Shown here: piece after piece, positions 14,718-22,330 of the stretch
Position numbering within the stretch: position 1 is the stretch's first letter
Layout: each line of letters begins with the position of its first letter
NCBI GenBank assembly: GCA_948960675.1
Contig: CARDPF010000007.1
Coordinates: forward strand, 1-23,028
DNA length: 23,028 nucleotides
Reading direction: 5' to 3'
Source of the DNA: an uncultured Eisenbergiella sp.
Lineage (GTDB): Bacteria; Bacillota; Clostridia; Lachnospirales; Lachnospiraceae
The notes under the pieces: model-generated
What the model was told of the DNA's origin: nothing
Seen by the model: only the letters and a program-made list of their open reading frames with translations
Databases searched by the model: none
Position numbers and translations under genes: made by a program

Positions 14718-16147
14718 AAGTCCAATACCTTTTCCCGTAAATACTGCACCACTTTCTCGGATGCCTCCCCGGTATCATAGTTGCCCTGGGACCGCATGAA
14801 TCCTTCCAACGCAGCGGCATACCTTTCCCCGTCAAAGCCTTCTATGGCCTTTTCCAGTTCCCCATTGGAGGCCGCCCTTACATAGGGCAGTTTGTCCATG
14901 GGAATATAAAAATTCCGGTCCTGTAGGTAAGCGTCCACATCCCTCTGGTACAAAAAGACCGGCCTTTTGGTATAGGAAAAATCATACATGCACCCGGAAT
15001 AGTCCGTTATCAGGACATCTGCCGCCGCAAGGAGTTCCTGAAAATCGTCATAATCACCTACATCAATATAATCCGCATCCTTTTCAAAGGCATAGGCCCG
15101 GTAATTCACCGGATGCCTGCCAACCAGCATCCGGAAGGGTCTGTGGAATTTTTGTTCCAGCGCCCTGACGGTCCTGCCGATATGCAGGTCGTAGCATTCC
15201 GTGTCATAAGACTCCCGAAAGGTCGGGGCATAAAGCACAATCCCTATCTCCTCCCCGATGCCAAAGCGGTCATGCACTTTCCTGCGCGCCCCTTCCATGT
15301 CCCAGAACACGTCATGCCGCGGAAGCCCGTACTCCAGTATCGGCCCGTCATACCAGAAAGACCTCCGGTATAGTTCCGTATAAAACCGGCTGCCGGATAA
15401 AAATACGTCCGCCATCCCGGAATCGTTTTTGGCCCCCTCTATGTAGTACGCCGGAAGCCTGTCCTCCACATCCGCTTCCACCTTCTTTATGGGAGCCGCG
15501 CCATGCCAGGCCTGCACATAAAACTGCCCCTCCCTTTTCCTCACGGAATAGGCTTTGCGGCTGTTGTCCACCCACACCCTAGCCGTCGCCAGTTCCCTGT
15601 AATATTCCTCACTGCCGTATAGAACCTGCCGGATCCTTTCCGGAATCTTCTCCCGGTACCTGGTCACGGCCCATACCAGGTCCAGCCTGCCCTGGGTATC
15701 CCGTTCCATCAGCTTTTCCGCAATGTATTTGGGGTTTCCCCCATAACCCATGCCGGACTGGTTCTGAAACAAAACCTTATTGCCGCACACCGGTTCCTGA
15801 TACAAAACGCCGTAAAAGCGGTCCAGCAGCTTTCCGGAATCCACGCTGCGGTAATTGGTAATATTATTTTCCCGTAAGGCCGTCTCCACTTCCTGCCTGA
15901 TAAAGCGCTGTACGGCCACTACCACCAGGGCTTTTCGCAGTTTCCCGGCCATTTGGGGCAGTTCGGCCACCTTTCTCCCAAATTTTTCGGACACGTTTCC
16001 GCCAAGCTTTGTCACAATGAATGCGCCTACCCTGTTGTGTAACCCGTTTTGTTTTAAATTAATATAGAAGATGTCCGCTATTGTGCCTGCGCCGTAAATA
16101 TAAATGGTATCTGCATTCCGGCATGCATCCAGCAGCCCGTCAGCCAT
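14714..16147 (-). CDS. CDP-glycerol/polyol phosphotransferase (TagF/TagB family) with N-terminal Rossmann module
   Basis: This is a 477-residue protein. The N-terminal module (12-100) has IYIYGAGTIADIF (15-27), VGAFIVTKLGGN (40-51) and KALVVVAVQRFI (72-83). The C-terminal Glyphos_transf domain carries QAWHGAAPIKK (212-222, His215), LYAPTFRES (305-313), GRHPVNYR (343-350, His345) and VLITDYSGCMYDFSYTKRP (378-396). The two histidines correspond to those essential in TagF. The family transfers polyol-phosphate from a CDP-polyol to teichoic acids or capsular glycans. The ATG at 16145-16147 has AGGGGG nine bases upstream and begins directly at the Rossmann module. A GTG at 16234, overlapping the previous gene, would add 29 residues and remains possible. 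The presence of this family suggests phosphodiester links in the product. Confidence 0.87.
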   Translation of the reverse strand: MADGLLDACRNADTIYIYGAGTIADIFYINLKQNGLHNRVGAFIVTKLGGNVSEKFGRKVAELPQMAGKLRKALVVVAVQRFIRQEVETALRENNITNYRSVDSGKLLDRFYGVLYQEPVCGNKVLFQNQSGMGYGGNPKYIAEKLMERDTQGRLDLVWAVTRYREKIPERIRQVLYGSEEYYRELATARVWVDNSRKAYSVRKREGQFYVQAWHGAAPIKKVEADVEDRLPAYYIEGAKNDSGMADVFLSGSRFYTELYRRSFWYDGPILEYGLPRHDVFWDMEGARRKVHDRFGIGEEIGIVLYAPTFRESYDTECYDLHIGRTVRALEQKFHRPFRMLVGRHPVNYRAYAFEKDADYIDVGDYDDFQELLAAADVLITDYSGCMYDFSYTKRPVFLYQRDVDAYLQDRNFYIPMDKLPYVRAASNGELEKAIEGFDGERYAAALEGFMRSQGNYDTGEASEKVVQYLREKVLDL

Positions 16148-16221
16148 ATCCGTATTCCCCCTATCCTGGTCCGACGCCCCATGGCAAATTTCCAAAAATG
16201 CCGTCCGGGCAGCGGCCGTGC

Positions 16222-17472
16222 TCAGTATTCCCACATTTTCCTATAATTTTGGCAGCCTTTTTGCTTCAGGACGGATGCCATTTCCTCCTGCACCTCACAG
16301 GAATACGCCGTTATGACCACCGCTGCATCCTCAAGGCTGTCCAGATTTTTTACACAGACCACCGGAATGCAGTCGACCATGGACGCGCCGCTTTCCTCAC
16401 TTACCAGATAACATGCGGGCAAAATATTTTCCATCCGCAGCAAGGACGCGCACAGTCTGCCCATCTTTCCCGCCCCATACAGGCACACCCTTTTGTTCTC
16501 CTGCGCAAAGGCAAGAATCCCGCTTTTATTCTTTTGAAACCGTTCCAGGTCCGCCAAGCTGTGCAGCGGGAAAAAACTTTCCGCCTCTCTCCTAAACCGG
16601 TCTGCCTCGTACTGCAGATAGTTGGCCTGCTTTGCCGCATATGCCGCCGTCATGACGGTTCCCGTCTCATAACCGGCATCCTGCGCCACATATGCAAATA
16701 TCCGTTCGATCCCGTAACTTAAGTAACTGCCGCCGTCCAATTTTGTGTCGTCAAAATCCGAATACTGCCAACCGGCCCCAAACAGTTTGCGCAATGCGTC
16801 ACACTGAAACCACAGCACTGTCCCGTAGGTAATGGGCGGCTTATCCTCCCGTATATCCGCGTTGAGCTTAAGTTCCTGCGCAATCCTCTTTGTAATCCCA
16901 AAGGAGCCGTACCAGCCATGTCCGTACCAGGTATTAAAATGCTTTCCCACCGGCTCCGGCGGGGCCAGTATCCCCAACGCTTTGTTTTTCTCAAACAGTC
17001 CCAGGACAGCGTCTATATAGGCAGCGCTGCCGATCTGGTTCCCCCACAGATTCTCAACCCACAGCCGTGTGTCTTCCTTCCATTCGACACTGTGTTCCTT
17101 TTTATCATGCAAAAAACACACATACGCATACCCTGCAATGATATCCCGGCCGGCAACCAGCAGCGCACTCACATCCCGCCCCCGGTTTTCTTTGAGGATA
17201 TAACAAAGTTTCCGCCCGGATGACCGGCAGAAATGGGCGCGCACACTGTCCAAAATATCCTGTCTGGAGGAAATCAGGTACACATCCACTTCGGGGGGAA
17301 TATTTTCCAGGTAACGGTAATATTCCGGAAGCGTATCCCGGTAATACAGGTAAACCAAAACCGCCGTTTTGCGGTAAACATCCCGGGACAATGGGCCTGT
17401 GTCCACATTTTTTCTTTCCGGCAGTATGTACAGCAGGTTTTTGTCCCTCCTTATGTCATATACGTTTTCCAT
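16222..17472 (-). CDS. RgpF-like rhamnan synthesis F family transferase with C-terminal Rossmann module
   Basis: This is a 416-residue protein. The first 300 residues match the rhamnan synthesis F family: TAVLVYLYYRDTLPEYYRYL (36-55), VDVYLISS (62-69), KENRGRDVSALLV (94-106), VCFLHDKKE (118-126), WYGHGWYGSFGITKR (182-196). A linker (285-325) leads to a C-terminal module with VCLYGAGKMGRLCASLL (329-345), CYLVSEESG (354-362) and AAVVITAYSCEVQ. RgpF-family proteins act in streptococcal rhamnose polysaccharide synthesis and in other cell-wall glycans. The ATG has a near-perfect AGGAGG five bases upstream. It lies 57 bases after the second RgpF-like gene. Confidence 0.83.
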   Translation of the reverse strand: MENVYDIRRDKNLLYILPERKNVDTGPLSRDVYRKTAVLVYLYYRDTLPEYYRYLENIPPEVDVYLISSRQDILDSVRAHFCRSSGRKLCYILKENRGRDVSALLVAGRDIIAGYAYVCFLHDKKEHSVEWKEDTRLWVENLWGNQIGSAAYIDAVLGLFEKNKALGILAPPEPVGKHFNTWYGHGWYGSFGITKRIAQELKLNADIREDKPPITYGTVLWFQCDALRKLFGAGWQYSDFDDTKLDGGSYLSYGIERIFAYVAQDAGYETGTVMTAAYAAKQANYLQYEADRFRREAESFFPLHSLADLERFQKNKSGILAFAQENKRVCLYGAGKMGRLCASLLRMENILPACYLVSEESGASMVDCIPVVCVKNLDSLEDAAVVITAYSCEVQEEMASVLKQKGCQNYRKMWEY

Positions 17473-17529
17473 CCAGACCTCCTGCGGATGATTTTCCTTT
17501 GCCGACAGGCCAGCATGCAGTTTTTCCCT

Positions 17530-18648
17530 TCACGTTTCCTCCCCATAGTCGGGAAACAGCAGCTGTTTTAACGAAAACCTGTTTTGCAATTTCCCGGAAA
17601 CCTCCCTGCAGTTTTTCCCGTCCAACGCCACGATAATCCCATCCCCCGCACAAAGCCTGCAGTCCTTGAGGGACATGGCTTTCGGGGCCTTGGCATCGCC
17701 GGAGACGATATATCCGCTTACCTCCACCCCAGTCTCCGCCAAAAAGCATTCGATATTTCTGGCATGGTTTCCCATCCCGAACAGATAAATTCTGCGGTGC
17801 GCCAGACAAAACCTGCGGATGCTTTCCGGGTTATAGGGCTTGACCTTTCCCTCCATGCTGCGCCGGTGCACATCCTCTTTTATGGCCTCCAGCGGATACT
17901 TTGTATTTGCCTCCAAATACCGGAAAACCTTTTGCAGCCCAATGTAATTGTGGAGCAGGTAATATTTTCTCTTGCATACCGGGAAACCCAAATCCCGGAT
18001 CCACGTCTCCACATCGTAGATATCCGGTATTTTTGGAAGCCCTTTTTGTCCGGCGCTGATTTCCGCAAAACAACCGCCGCAAAACCCCTTTTCCGTAAAA
18101 TACCCAGAAAAGGCTATCTCAAATTTCCGGATGGCTTCCTTATAACTGCCCGGATAAGGCAGCCGGTCCCAGAATTCCCAAAAAGCCGGATGGAGAAACA
18201 TCCTCCTTCTGATCAGGAGAAAATAGGACTGGACATGGGCGGGCACCTCCCCCGCCAACAGGTCGACCATCCCGCCGGGATGGCGGCTCAACCCCCAAAA
18301 GTCACAGCTGCTGCCCTGCATGGTTTCAAAGACCTGGCTCCACGGATAAAAAGGGCCGTAAAAGGTGTCGTTGAGCAAAAGGATTTCATCCCAGCTTTCC
18401 CAAAATTTCCTGTCTGCATATTGGGTGAAGACATCCTTGTATGCCCCGGCGTCATACCCTATATTTTCCCTTTGGAAAATGTGTGGGGTAAACTTACGCA
18501 GCTTTTCCTTCTCCTGCTTTCGGATATCCCCGTTTACCACGATCAGGAGCCTGTCCAGACTGGTCTGTAAGCTTTCCAGCAAATAGGCAACATAAGGGGC
18601 CACCGTTCCCTGGCTGTCATAAAATATAAAAATTCCCATCCGTTTCAT
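17530..18648 (-). CDS. second RgpF-like transferase with C-terminal Rossmann module
   Basis: This is a 372-residue protein of the same broad family as the next gene but clearly divergent. It has MGIFIFYDSQGTVAPYVAYL (4-23), LLIVVNGDI (34-42), RENIGYDAGAYKDVF (60-74), EILLLNDTFYGPFYP (88-102), CDFWGLSRHPGG (115-126) and KYYLLHNYIGLQKVF (228-242). The 'N-x-G-[YR]-D-x-[GS]-A' site is shared by both. The C-terminal module has IYLFGMGNHARNIECFL (287-303), VSGYIVSGDAK (310-320) and DGIIVALDGKNC. The start ATG at 18646-18648 is one base after the previous stop with only a weak ribosome binding site, so it probably depends on coupled translation. An ATG at 18639 is also possible. The two RgpF-like genes probably add successive residues; this is inference. 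Confidence 0.82.
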   Translation of the reverse strand: MKRMGIFIFYDSQGTVAPYVAYLLESLQTSLDRLLIVVNGDIRKQEKEKLRKFTPHIFQRENIGYDAGAYKDVFTQYADRKFWESWDEILLLNDTFYGPFYPWSQVFETMQGSSCDFWGLSRHPGGMVDLLAGEVPAHVQSYFLLIRRRMFLHPAFWEFWDRLPYPGSYKEAIRKFEIAFSGYFTEKGFCGGCFAEISAGQKGLPKIPDIYDVETWIRDLGFPVCKRKYYLLHNYIGLQKVFRYLEANTKYPLEAIKEDVHRRSMEGKVKPYNPESIRRFCLAHRRIYLFGMGNHARNIECFLAETGVEVSGYIVSGDAKAPKAMSLKDCRLCAGDGIIVALDGKNCREVSGKLQNRFSLKQLLFPDYGEET

Positions 18649-18649
18649 G

Positions 18650-19954
18650 TCAATCACCAATCCGTTTCAGGATCTGGCCCCTATACCCTTCGTCCTCCAC
18701 TTCCCCGATTTCTGCCGGGGGAAGCTGGGAAACATATTTTCCCGGAATGGGTACGCGCTTTTGTACCCCCCTTTTGTACCACTCATAATCCATGTCAATC
18801 TGCCCTAAATCAATTGCCTGGTATCCTTTTTTCATCAAATCATACACGAGAAGATTGGACATCGGTCCCAGTACAATCAGGATCAGACATCCTGGCGCAA
18901 GCCCGGACGCGGCTTCCAATATTTCATCATACCTGTCAAATGCATTTTGCGTCGGCGCCAGAATCCGCTTCACGGAGTTTGCGTTGTCAAACAAATCGTT
19001 TCCACATCCGGTCCTGGTTTTATCCCCTTCCACCAGCACAATGTCCCGTTTTTCCCATATTTTTTTGATCAAATGCACCCTCTTTGGGGTATCCTGCCGG
19101 TTTTTGTAAAAAAAATAAGATTTAAAGAGATAAGCGTCATAATAAACCCGGTCCGGCGACAACATTGACATATGAAAATTGCGTGTTTCCTCCTTCATGT
19201 AAAAGCGCACTTCATCTGCGCCCTCCTGCGTATAAGCATCCAGGTTCCCATAATTGTCGGCAATGCAGACCAGTAGTTTTTCATCCGTGGAGGCGATCAC
19301 CTCCCGCAGCCTTTTCGCAAGGATGGGATCATATTTTTGAAAAACCGGTCTTTCCTTTCCCGCCATGATTTCAAACTCACCGTCCCCAAAACGCACCAGG
19401 GAACAGCCCTCGTTTACCATCCTGTAAACGGCGTCCTCCGTCTTTCCCAGTCTGGGGAACCGGTAAAAATTCTTATTGTATTTATCAATAATCTCATATC
19501 CCAAATTATCCATTCTGGCCTGCAGGATATTTTCCAGCTGCGCCACCTTTTCCTCCAGCAACAGCAACCTCCATTTTTGCGGGTCCAAAATGTGGGCATA
19601 TCTGGGATCCTCGCAAAATTGTTCGTCAAAGAATACCACGATCTTTGAAAAATCAATTCCCGGTTCCGCTTCCAACTGATACAGCACCGATTCATACTTC
19701 ACGATTCCAATCACCAGAAAGTCATACTTTCCGGCAATTTCCTGAAAGGACATTACGGGATACCCCTCATACGGTTTCCCCCTCCGCGCAGGATCGTTAT
19801 CCACAAATCCGGCTACCTGCCCGTTTTCCTTCCTCACTACCTGCAAAACCCTTTTCCCGTATTTGCCGGTACCCCAGATATAAATTTTTGCAGAAGAATC
19901 CGGCTTCCCGATTCCGTCGCCCATACCGCCCTTCCTTCCTGTTCCATTGCCCAT
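18650..19954 (-). CDS. GT-D fold glycosyltransferase (SP_1767/DUF1792 family) with N-terminal Rossmann module
   Basis: This is a 434-residue protein. Residues 22-110 form the Rossmann module: AKIYIWGTGKYGKRVLQVV, GFVDNDPARRGKPYEGYPV (49-67), FLVIGIVKYES (79-89). A helical, Leu/Glu-rich linker (128-150) joins it to the GT-D domain. That domain has LVRFGDGEFEIMAG (186-199, containing the conserved Asp-Gly-Glu), VLVEGDKTRTGCGNDLFDNA (306-325), RILAPTQNAF (330-339) and LGPMSNLLVYDLMKKGYQAIDLG (362-384). GT-D enzymes use the DGE motif for metal and nucleotide-sugar binding; the founding member acts in serine-rich repeat protein glycosylation. The ATG overlaps the previous stop as TAATG and has AAGGAG at ideal spacing. 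Confidence 0.87.
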   Translation of the reverse strand: MGNGTGRKGGMGDGIGKPDSSAKIYIWGTGKYGKRVLQVVRKENGQVAGFVDNDPARRGKPYEGYPVMSFQEIAGKYDFLVIGIVKYESVLYQLEAEPGIDFSKIVVFFDEQFCEDPRYAHILDPQKWRLLLLEEKVAQLENILQARMDNLGYEIIDKYNKNFYRFPRLGKTEDAVYRMVNEGCSLVRFGDGEFEIMAGKERPVFQKYDPILAKRLREVIASTDEKLLVCIADNYGNLDAYTQEGADEVRFYMKEETRNFHMSMLSPDRVYYDAYLFKSYFFYKNRQDTPKRVHLIKKIWEKRDIVLVEGDKTRTGCGNDLFDNANSVKRILAPTQNAFDRYDEILEAASGLAPGCLILIVLGPMSNLLVYDLMKKGYQAIDLGQIDMDYEWYKRGVQKRVPIPGKYVSQLPPAEIGEVEDEGYRGQILKRIGD

Positions 19955-20664
19955 TACTGCTCCTTCATATGGATATTTTTGGCGCGGATCAGGTCGCTGA
20001 CACAATCCACCTCCGTCCATTCATATTCGCAAATATCCGTATAATACAGCAGGAAATCTTCTTTAAAAATCATTTGCACCAGCGCATTCTCATACCATTG
20101 GTCGTAATAGCCTTCTTCCACCATTTGGATGACCTCCCTCTTTATGCGCCGGGCGCTTTCCCCCTCCAGCTTTGTAATACCCGCATACTCCCCAAAATAG
20201 CTGTCCAATTCCTTGCTCATCACCAAAACCCTGTCGCCCGCAACCTGCACATTATAGTCACCGTCCGTTTTGATGGAACTGTCCAACAGCACGGTGGGAC
20301 GGTCAACCGGCCGGCAGACGATTTCCCGTACCAGCGCGCCGGACATCACAATATCCCCGTCTATCAAAACGACATTGTCCACATCCAGGTGTTCCTTTGC
20401 AAACCAAAGGGAAGCAATGGAATTGGTTACTTCATAAAAAGGGTTATATACAAAAGTCACATCTTTGATATCGTTTTCAATACTCCTGTGCATGTGACCG
20501 GTCACAACGACAATATCCGCACCGCTGTCATATTTCTTTATCAGCGTCACCATTCTTTTTAACAGTGTCGTATCCTTATCCAGCTTGAACAGGGATTTGG
20601 GATGCTGCAGTGTCAAAGGCTGCAGCCGGCTTCCCTTCCCTGCCGCCAAAAATATGTATTTCAT
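19954..20664 (-). CDS. LicC-like nucleotidyltransferase (CTP:phospho-alcohol cytidylyltransferase family)
   Basis: This is a 236-residue single-domain nucleotidyltransferase. It has the pyrophosphorylase signature LAAGKGSRLQPLT (6-18) with PKSLF (22-26), VVVTGHMHRSIE (52-63), YNPFYEVTNSIASLWFAKEHL (73-93), the metal-binding LIDGDIV (100-106) and WTEVDCVSDLIRA (216-228). The 'NPxYxxTNSxxSL' stretch is typical of LicC-like phosphocholine cytidylyltransferases rather than RmlA or GlmU sugar enzymes. The ATG at 20662-20664 follows GGGGGGA at about nine bases. Its neighbours (aminotransferase upstream, TagF-like transferase downstream) suggest it makes a CDP-linked amino-alcohol. The exact phosphorylated substrate, such as phosphocholine, phosphoethanolamine or serinol phosphate, cannot be read from the sequence. 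Confidence 0.8.
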   Translation of the reverse strand: MKYIFLAAGKGSRLQPLTLQHPKSLFKLDKDTTLLKRMVTLIKKYDSGADIVVVTGHMHRSIENDIKDVTFVYNPFYEVTNSIASLWFAKEHLDVDNVVLIDGDIVMSGALVREIVCRPVDRPTVLLDSSIKTDGDYNVQVAGDRVLVMSKELDSYFGEYAGITKLEGESARRIKREVIQMVEEGYYDQWYENALVQMIFKEDFLLYYTDICEYEWTEVDCVSDLIRAKNIHMKEQ

Positions 20665-20680
20665 GCTTAAAAATCCCCCC

Positions 20681-21232
20681 TTACTCTTCCTGCCAGAGCA
20701 ACAGACCGATACGCATGATTTTTTCATCAGCCGGAAACGTAACCTTGATGTTATATTTCCTTGCGCTTTTAATGACATTTACCCCAGTCGCCTCCAAAGG
20801 GCTTCTGGACATATACGGATTGTTGCACTTTTCCTTCCCACACCCGCTTTTACACAGCTTACAGGAACCTGCCCCAAAGGATATGGCGTTTGGACTGTCA
20901 TGCTCCCACAACCACTTTTCCAACTGTAAAAGCAGTTTATGTAACACATTACTCGACTCATACCGGATCTCCTCATATTCGTCTTTGGAGGGAATGGCAT
21001 AAGTCAATACCACCAATAAACCCTTGGTATACTCCGCCATCATGCGCGGATAATCTATATCCGGCAGGTTTGGCGGGCATCTCCAATTATTGTTATACTT
21101 GCCGCAGTAAAAGCAGTTCATTTTGACATTTTCTTCAAACACCAGTTCTTTTGGGTCTATCAGTACGCCTTCCGCAAAACTGCACTTACTTTTCATAAAC
21201 CCAATAAGTTCCCCACGCATAGATTTATCCAC
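20681..21232 (-). CDS. DUF2284 cysteine-rich, probable metal-binding protein
   Basis: This is a 183-residue protein of the DUF2284 family, function unknown. Eight cysteines are placed in two groups. The first is CFYCGKYNNNWRCPP (Cys40, Cys43, Cys52) with Cys17 ahead of it. The second is CKLCKSGCGKEKC (Cys124, Cys127, Cys131, Cys136) followed by NP, as in iron-sulfur or zinc sites. The end, SPLEATGVNVIKSARKYNI, is typical of the family. Translation is assigned to a GTG (21230-21232) because an unusually complete AGAGGTGAT ribosome binding site stands six bases upstream; the first ATG is at 21220. It is odd to find this family between an aminotransferase and a nucleotidyltransferase in a glycan operon. 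A redox or metal-delivery role in making the activated group is only a guess. Confidence 0.82.
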   Translation of the reverse strand: MDKSMRGELIGFMKSKCSFAEGVLIDPKELVFEENVKMNCFYCGKYNNNWRCPPNLPDIDYPRMMAEYTKGLLVVLTYAIPSKDEYEEIRYESSNVLHKLLLQLEKWLWEHDSPNAISFGAGSCKLCKSGCGKEKCNNPYMSRSPLEATGVNVIKSARKYNIKVTFPADEKIMRIGLLLWQEE

Positions 21233-21238
21233 GGCTTT

Positions 21239-21247
21239 ATCACCTCT
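21239..21247 (-). promoter_or_regulatory. near-complete ribosome binding site that fixes a GTG start
   Basis: AGAGGTGAT on the minus strand is complementary to the 16S rRNA tail over most of its length and lies six bases before the GTG of the DUF2284 gene. It decides for the GTG start over the ATG four codons later. Confidence 0.75.
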
Positions 21248-21262
21248 TCCCGGTTCTGCTTT

Positions 21263-22330
21263 TCAATCCCGGTCAACTTCCAAAAAGGCCTCCAAAAAGA
21301 ACTGCATTGCCGTACATGATCCAACCGATACGCGTATAAAATCCTGTAACAGTTCGTTGTTATACGGGTGTACCAGAATTCTTTTTTCCTTTTCAAGTTT
21401 CTCTGCTACCACATGAGCGTTATGATTCGGTTTCACAAAAATATAATTACCCGTACAATCCCTGCACCAATATCCGTGCTGCTTAAGTGCTGTGAGGATA
21501 TAGTGTTTTCCTTCTTTCTCCGTACGGATCAGTTCCTGGATGATTTCCGGACGGTTTAATAGTCTCTCCGCGAAAAGCAGCGCAACCGCATTCACCTCGA
21601 AGGACGGCCGCAGCTTCCTCACATACCCGACCACTTCCGGATTACTGATCAGAACCCCCAGCCTGCACGCCGCCAGGGACATTAACTTTGAGAAAGTCCG
21701 GAGCACAATAACATTGTCTTTTCGCAAAGCATATTCCAGAAAAGTTTCCCCATAAAAATAGTGGTACGCCTCGTCGATCACCACGACTGCCCCTACTTCA
21801 TGCGCCCTGTCAACCACTTGTTCCAGTTCCTGCCTCGTATACACATTCCCCACCGGGTTATTAGGGTTCAGCAGCACAACGACCCGGGTATTTTTGCCGA
21901 TCGCCCCTATCATTTTCTGCATATCCACCGTCAGATCCTTTTCATAGGAAACCGGCACGTGCCGAAGCCCAAGGAGGCTGCAATGGATCCTGTACATTTC
22001 AAAGGAAGGGGAAACCGTCACCACCTCCTTCCCCCTCTCGCCAAATGTCTCCAGCAGATAACGGATGGCCATGTCGGAACCGTTTGTCGGTAAAATATTT
22101 TCCTTTTTCAATCCCTGTCCCACAAATCCGGCATAGCTTTCCAAAAAGCGGTCCTGCTCCGGATATGTGGCCAAAAACGCGGGCGTGATTTCCGATAGCA
22201 CTTCCTTTACAAAATCCTTTGGGAGTCCTTCCGGATTCTCATTCATGTCATAACGGTAATACCCATAGCGTCCCTGCATGGGATAGATTCTTTCCGTGTT
22301 CCTTATGCTTTCATTTATGTAATATTTCAT
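21263..22330 (-). CDS. HisC-like class I/II PLP-dependent aminotransferase
   Basis: This is a 355-residue fold-type I aminotransferase of the histidinol-phosphate aminotransferase subgroup. It has YDMNENPEGLP (28-38), PTNGSDMAIRYL (81-92), LLNPNNPVGN (153-162), VVVIDEAYHYF (182-192, Asp187 for the cofactor ring nitrogen), RTFSKLMSLAACRLG (211-225, Lys215 binding the cofactor) and FIRVSVG (331-337, Arg333 for the substrate carboxylate of the amino donor). The ATG at 22328-22330 after GAGGGG overlaps the end of the sulfatase-family gene by 20 bases. No histidine pathway genes are nearby. Similar paralogues in capsule loci make amino-alcohol phosphates such as serinol phosphate (reported for Campylobacter jejuni Cj1437), which fits the cytidylyltransferase two genes downstream. 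True histidine biosynthesis is the less likely alternative. Confidence 0.85.
   Translation of the reverse strand: MKYYINESIRNTERIYPMQGRYGYYRYDMNENPEGLPKDFVKEVLSEITPAFLATYPEQDRFLESYAGFVGQGLKKENILPTNGSDMAIRYLLETFGERGKEVVTVSPSFEMYRIHCSLLGLRHVPVSYEKDLTVDMQKMIGAIGKNTRVVVLLNPNNPVGNVYTRQELEQVVDRAHEVGAVVVIDEAYHYFYGETFLEYALRKDNVIVLRTFSKLMSLAACRLGVLISNPEVVGYVRKLRPSFEVNAVALLFAERLLNRPEIIQELIRTEKEGKHYILTALKQHGYWCRDCTGNYIFVKPNHNAHVVAEKLEKEKRILVHPYNNELLQDFIRVSVGSCTAMQFFLEAFLEVDRD

Noticed and set aside
17584..18570. Plus-strand open frame of 328 codons opposite the second RgpF-like gene
   Set aside because: Antisense shadow without family motifs or context.
19645..20562. Plus-strand open frame of 305 codons opposite the nucleotidyltransferase and GT-D genes
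   Set aside because: It spans two real genes with overlapping stop/start signals on the other strand and has the same low-complexity antisense composition.
21263..22330. Aminotransferase as the histidine-pathway HisC
   Set aside because: The fold and motifs fit HisC, but there are no his genes nearby and it overlaps a glycan-locus gene, so a pathway-specific paralogue is more likely.
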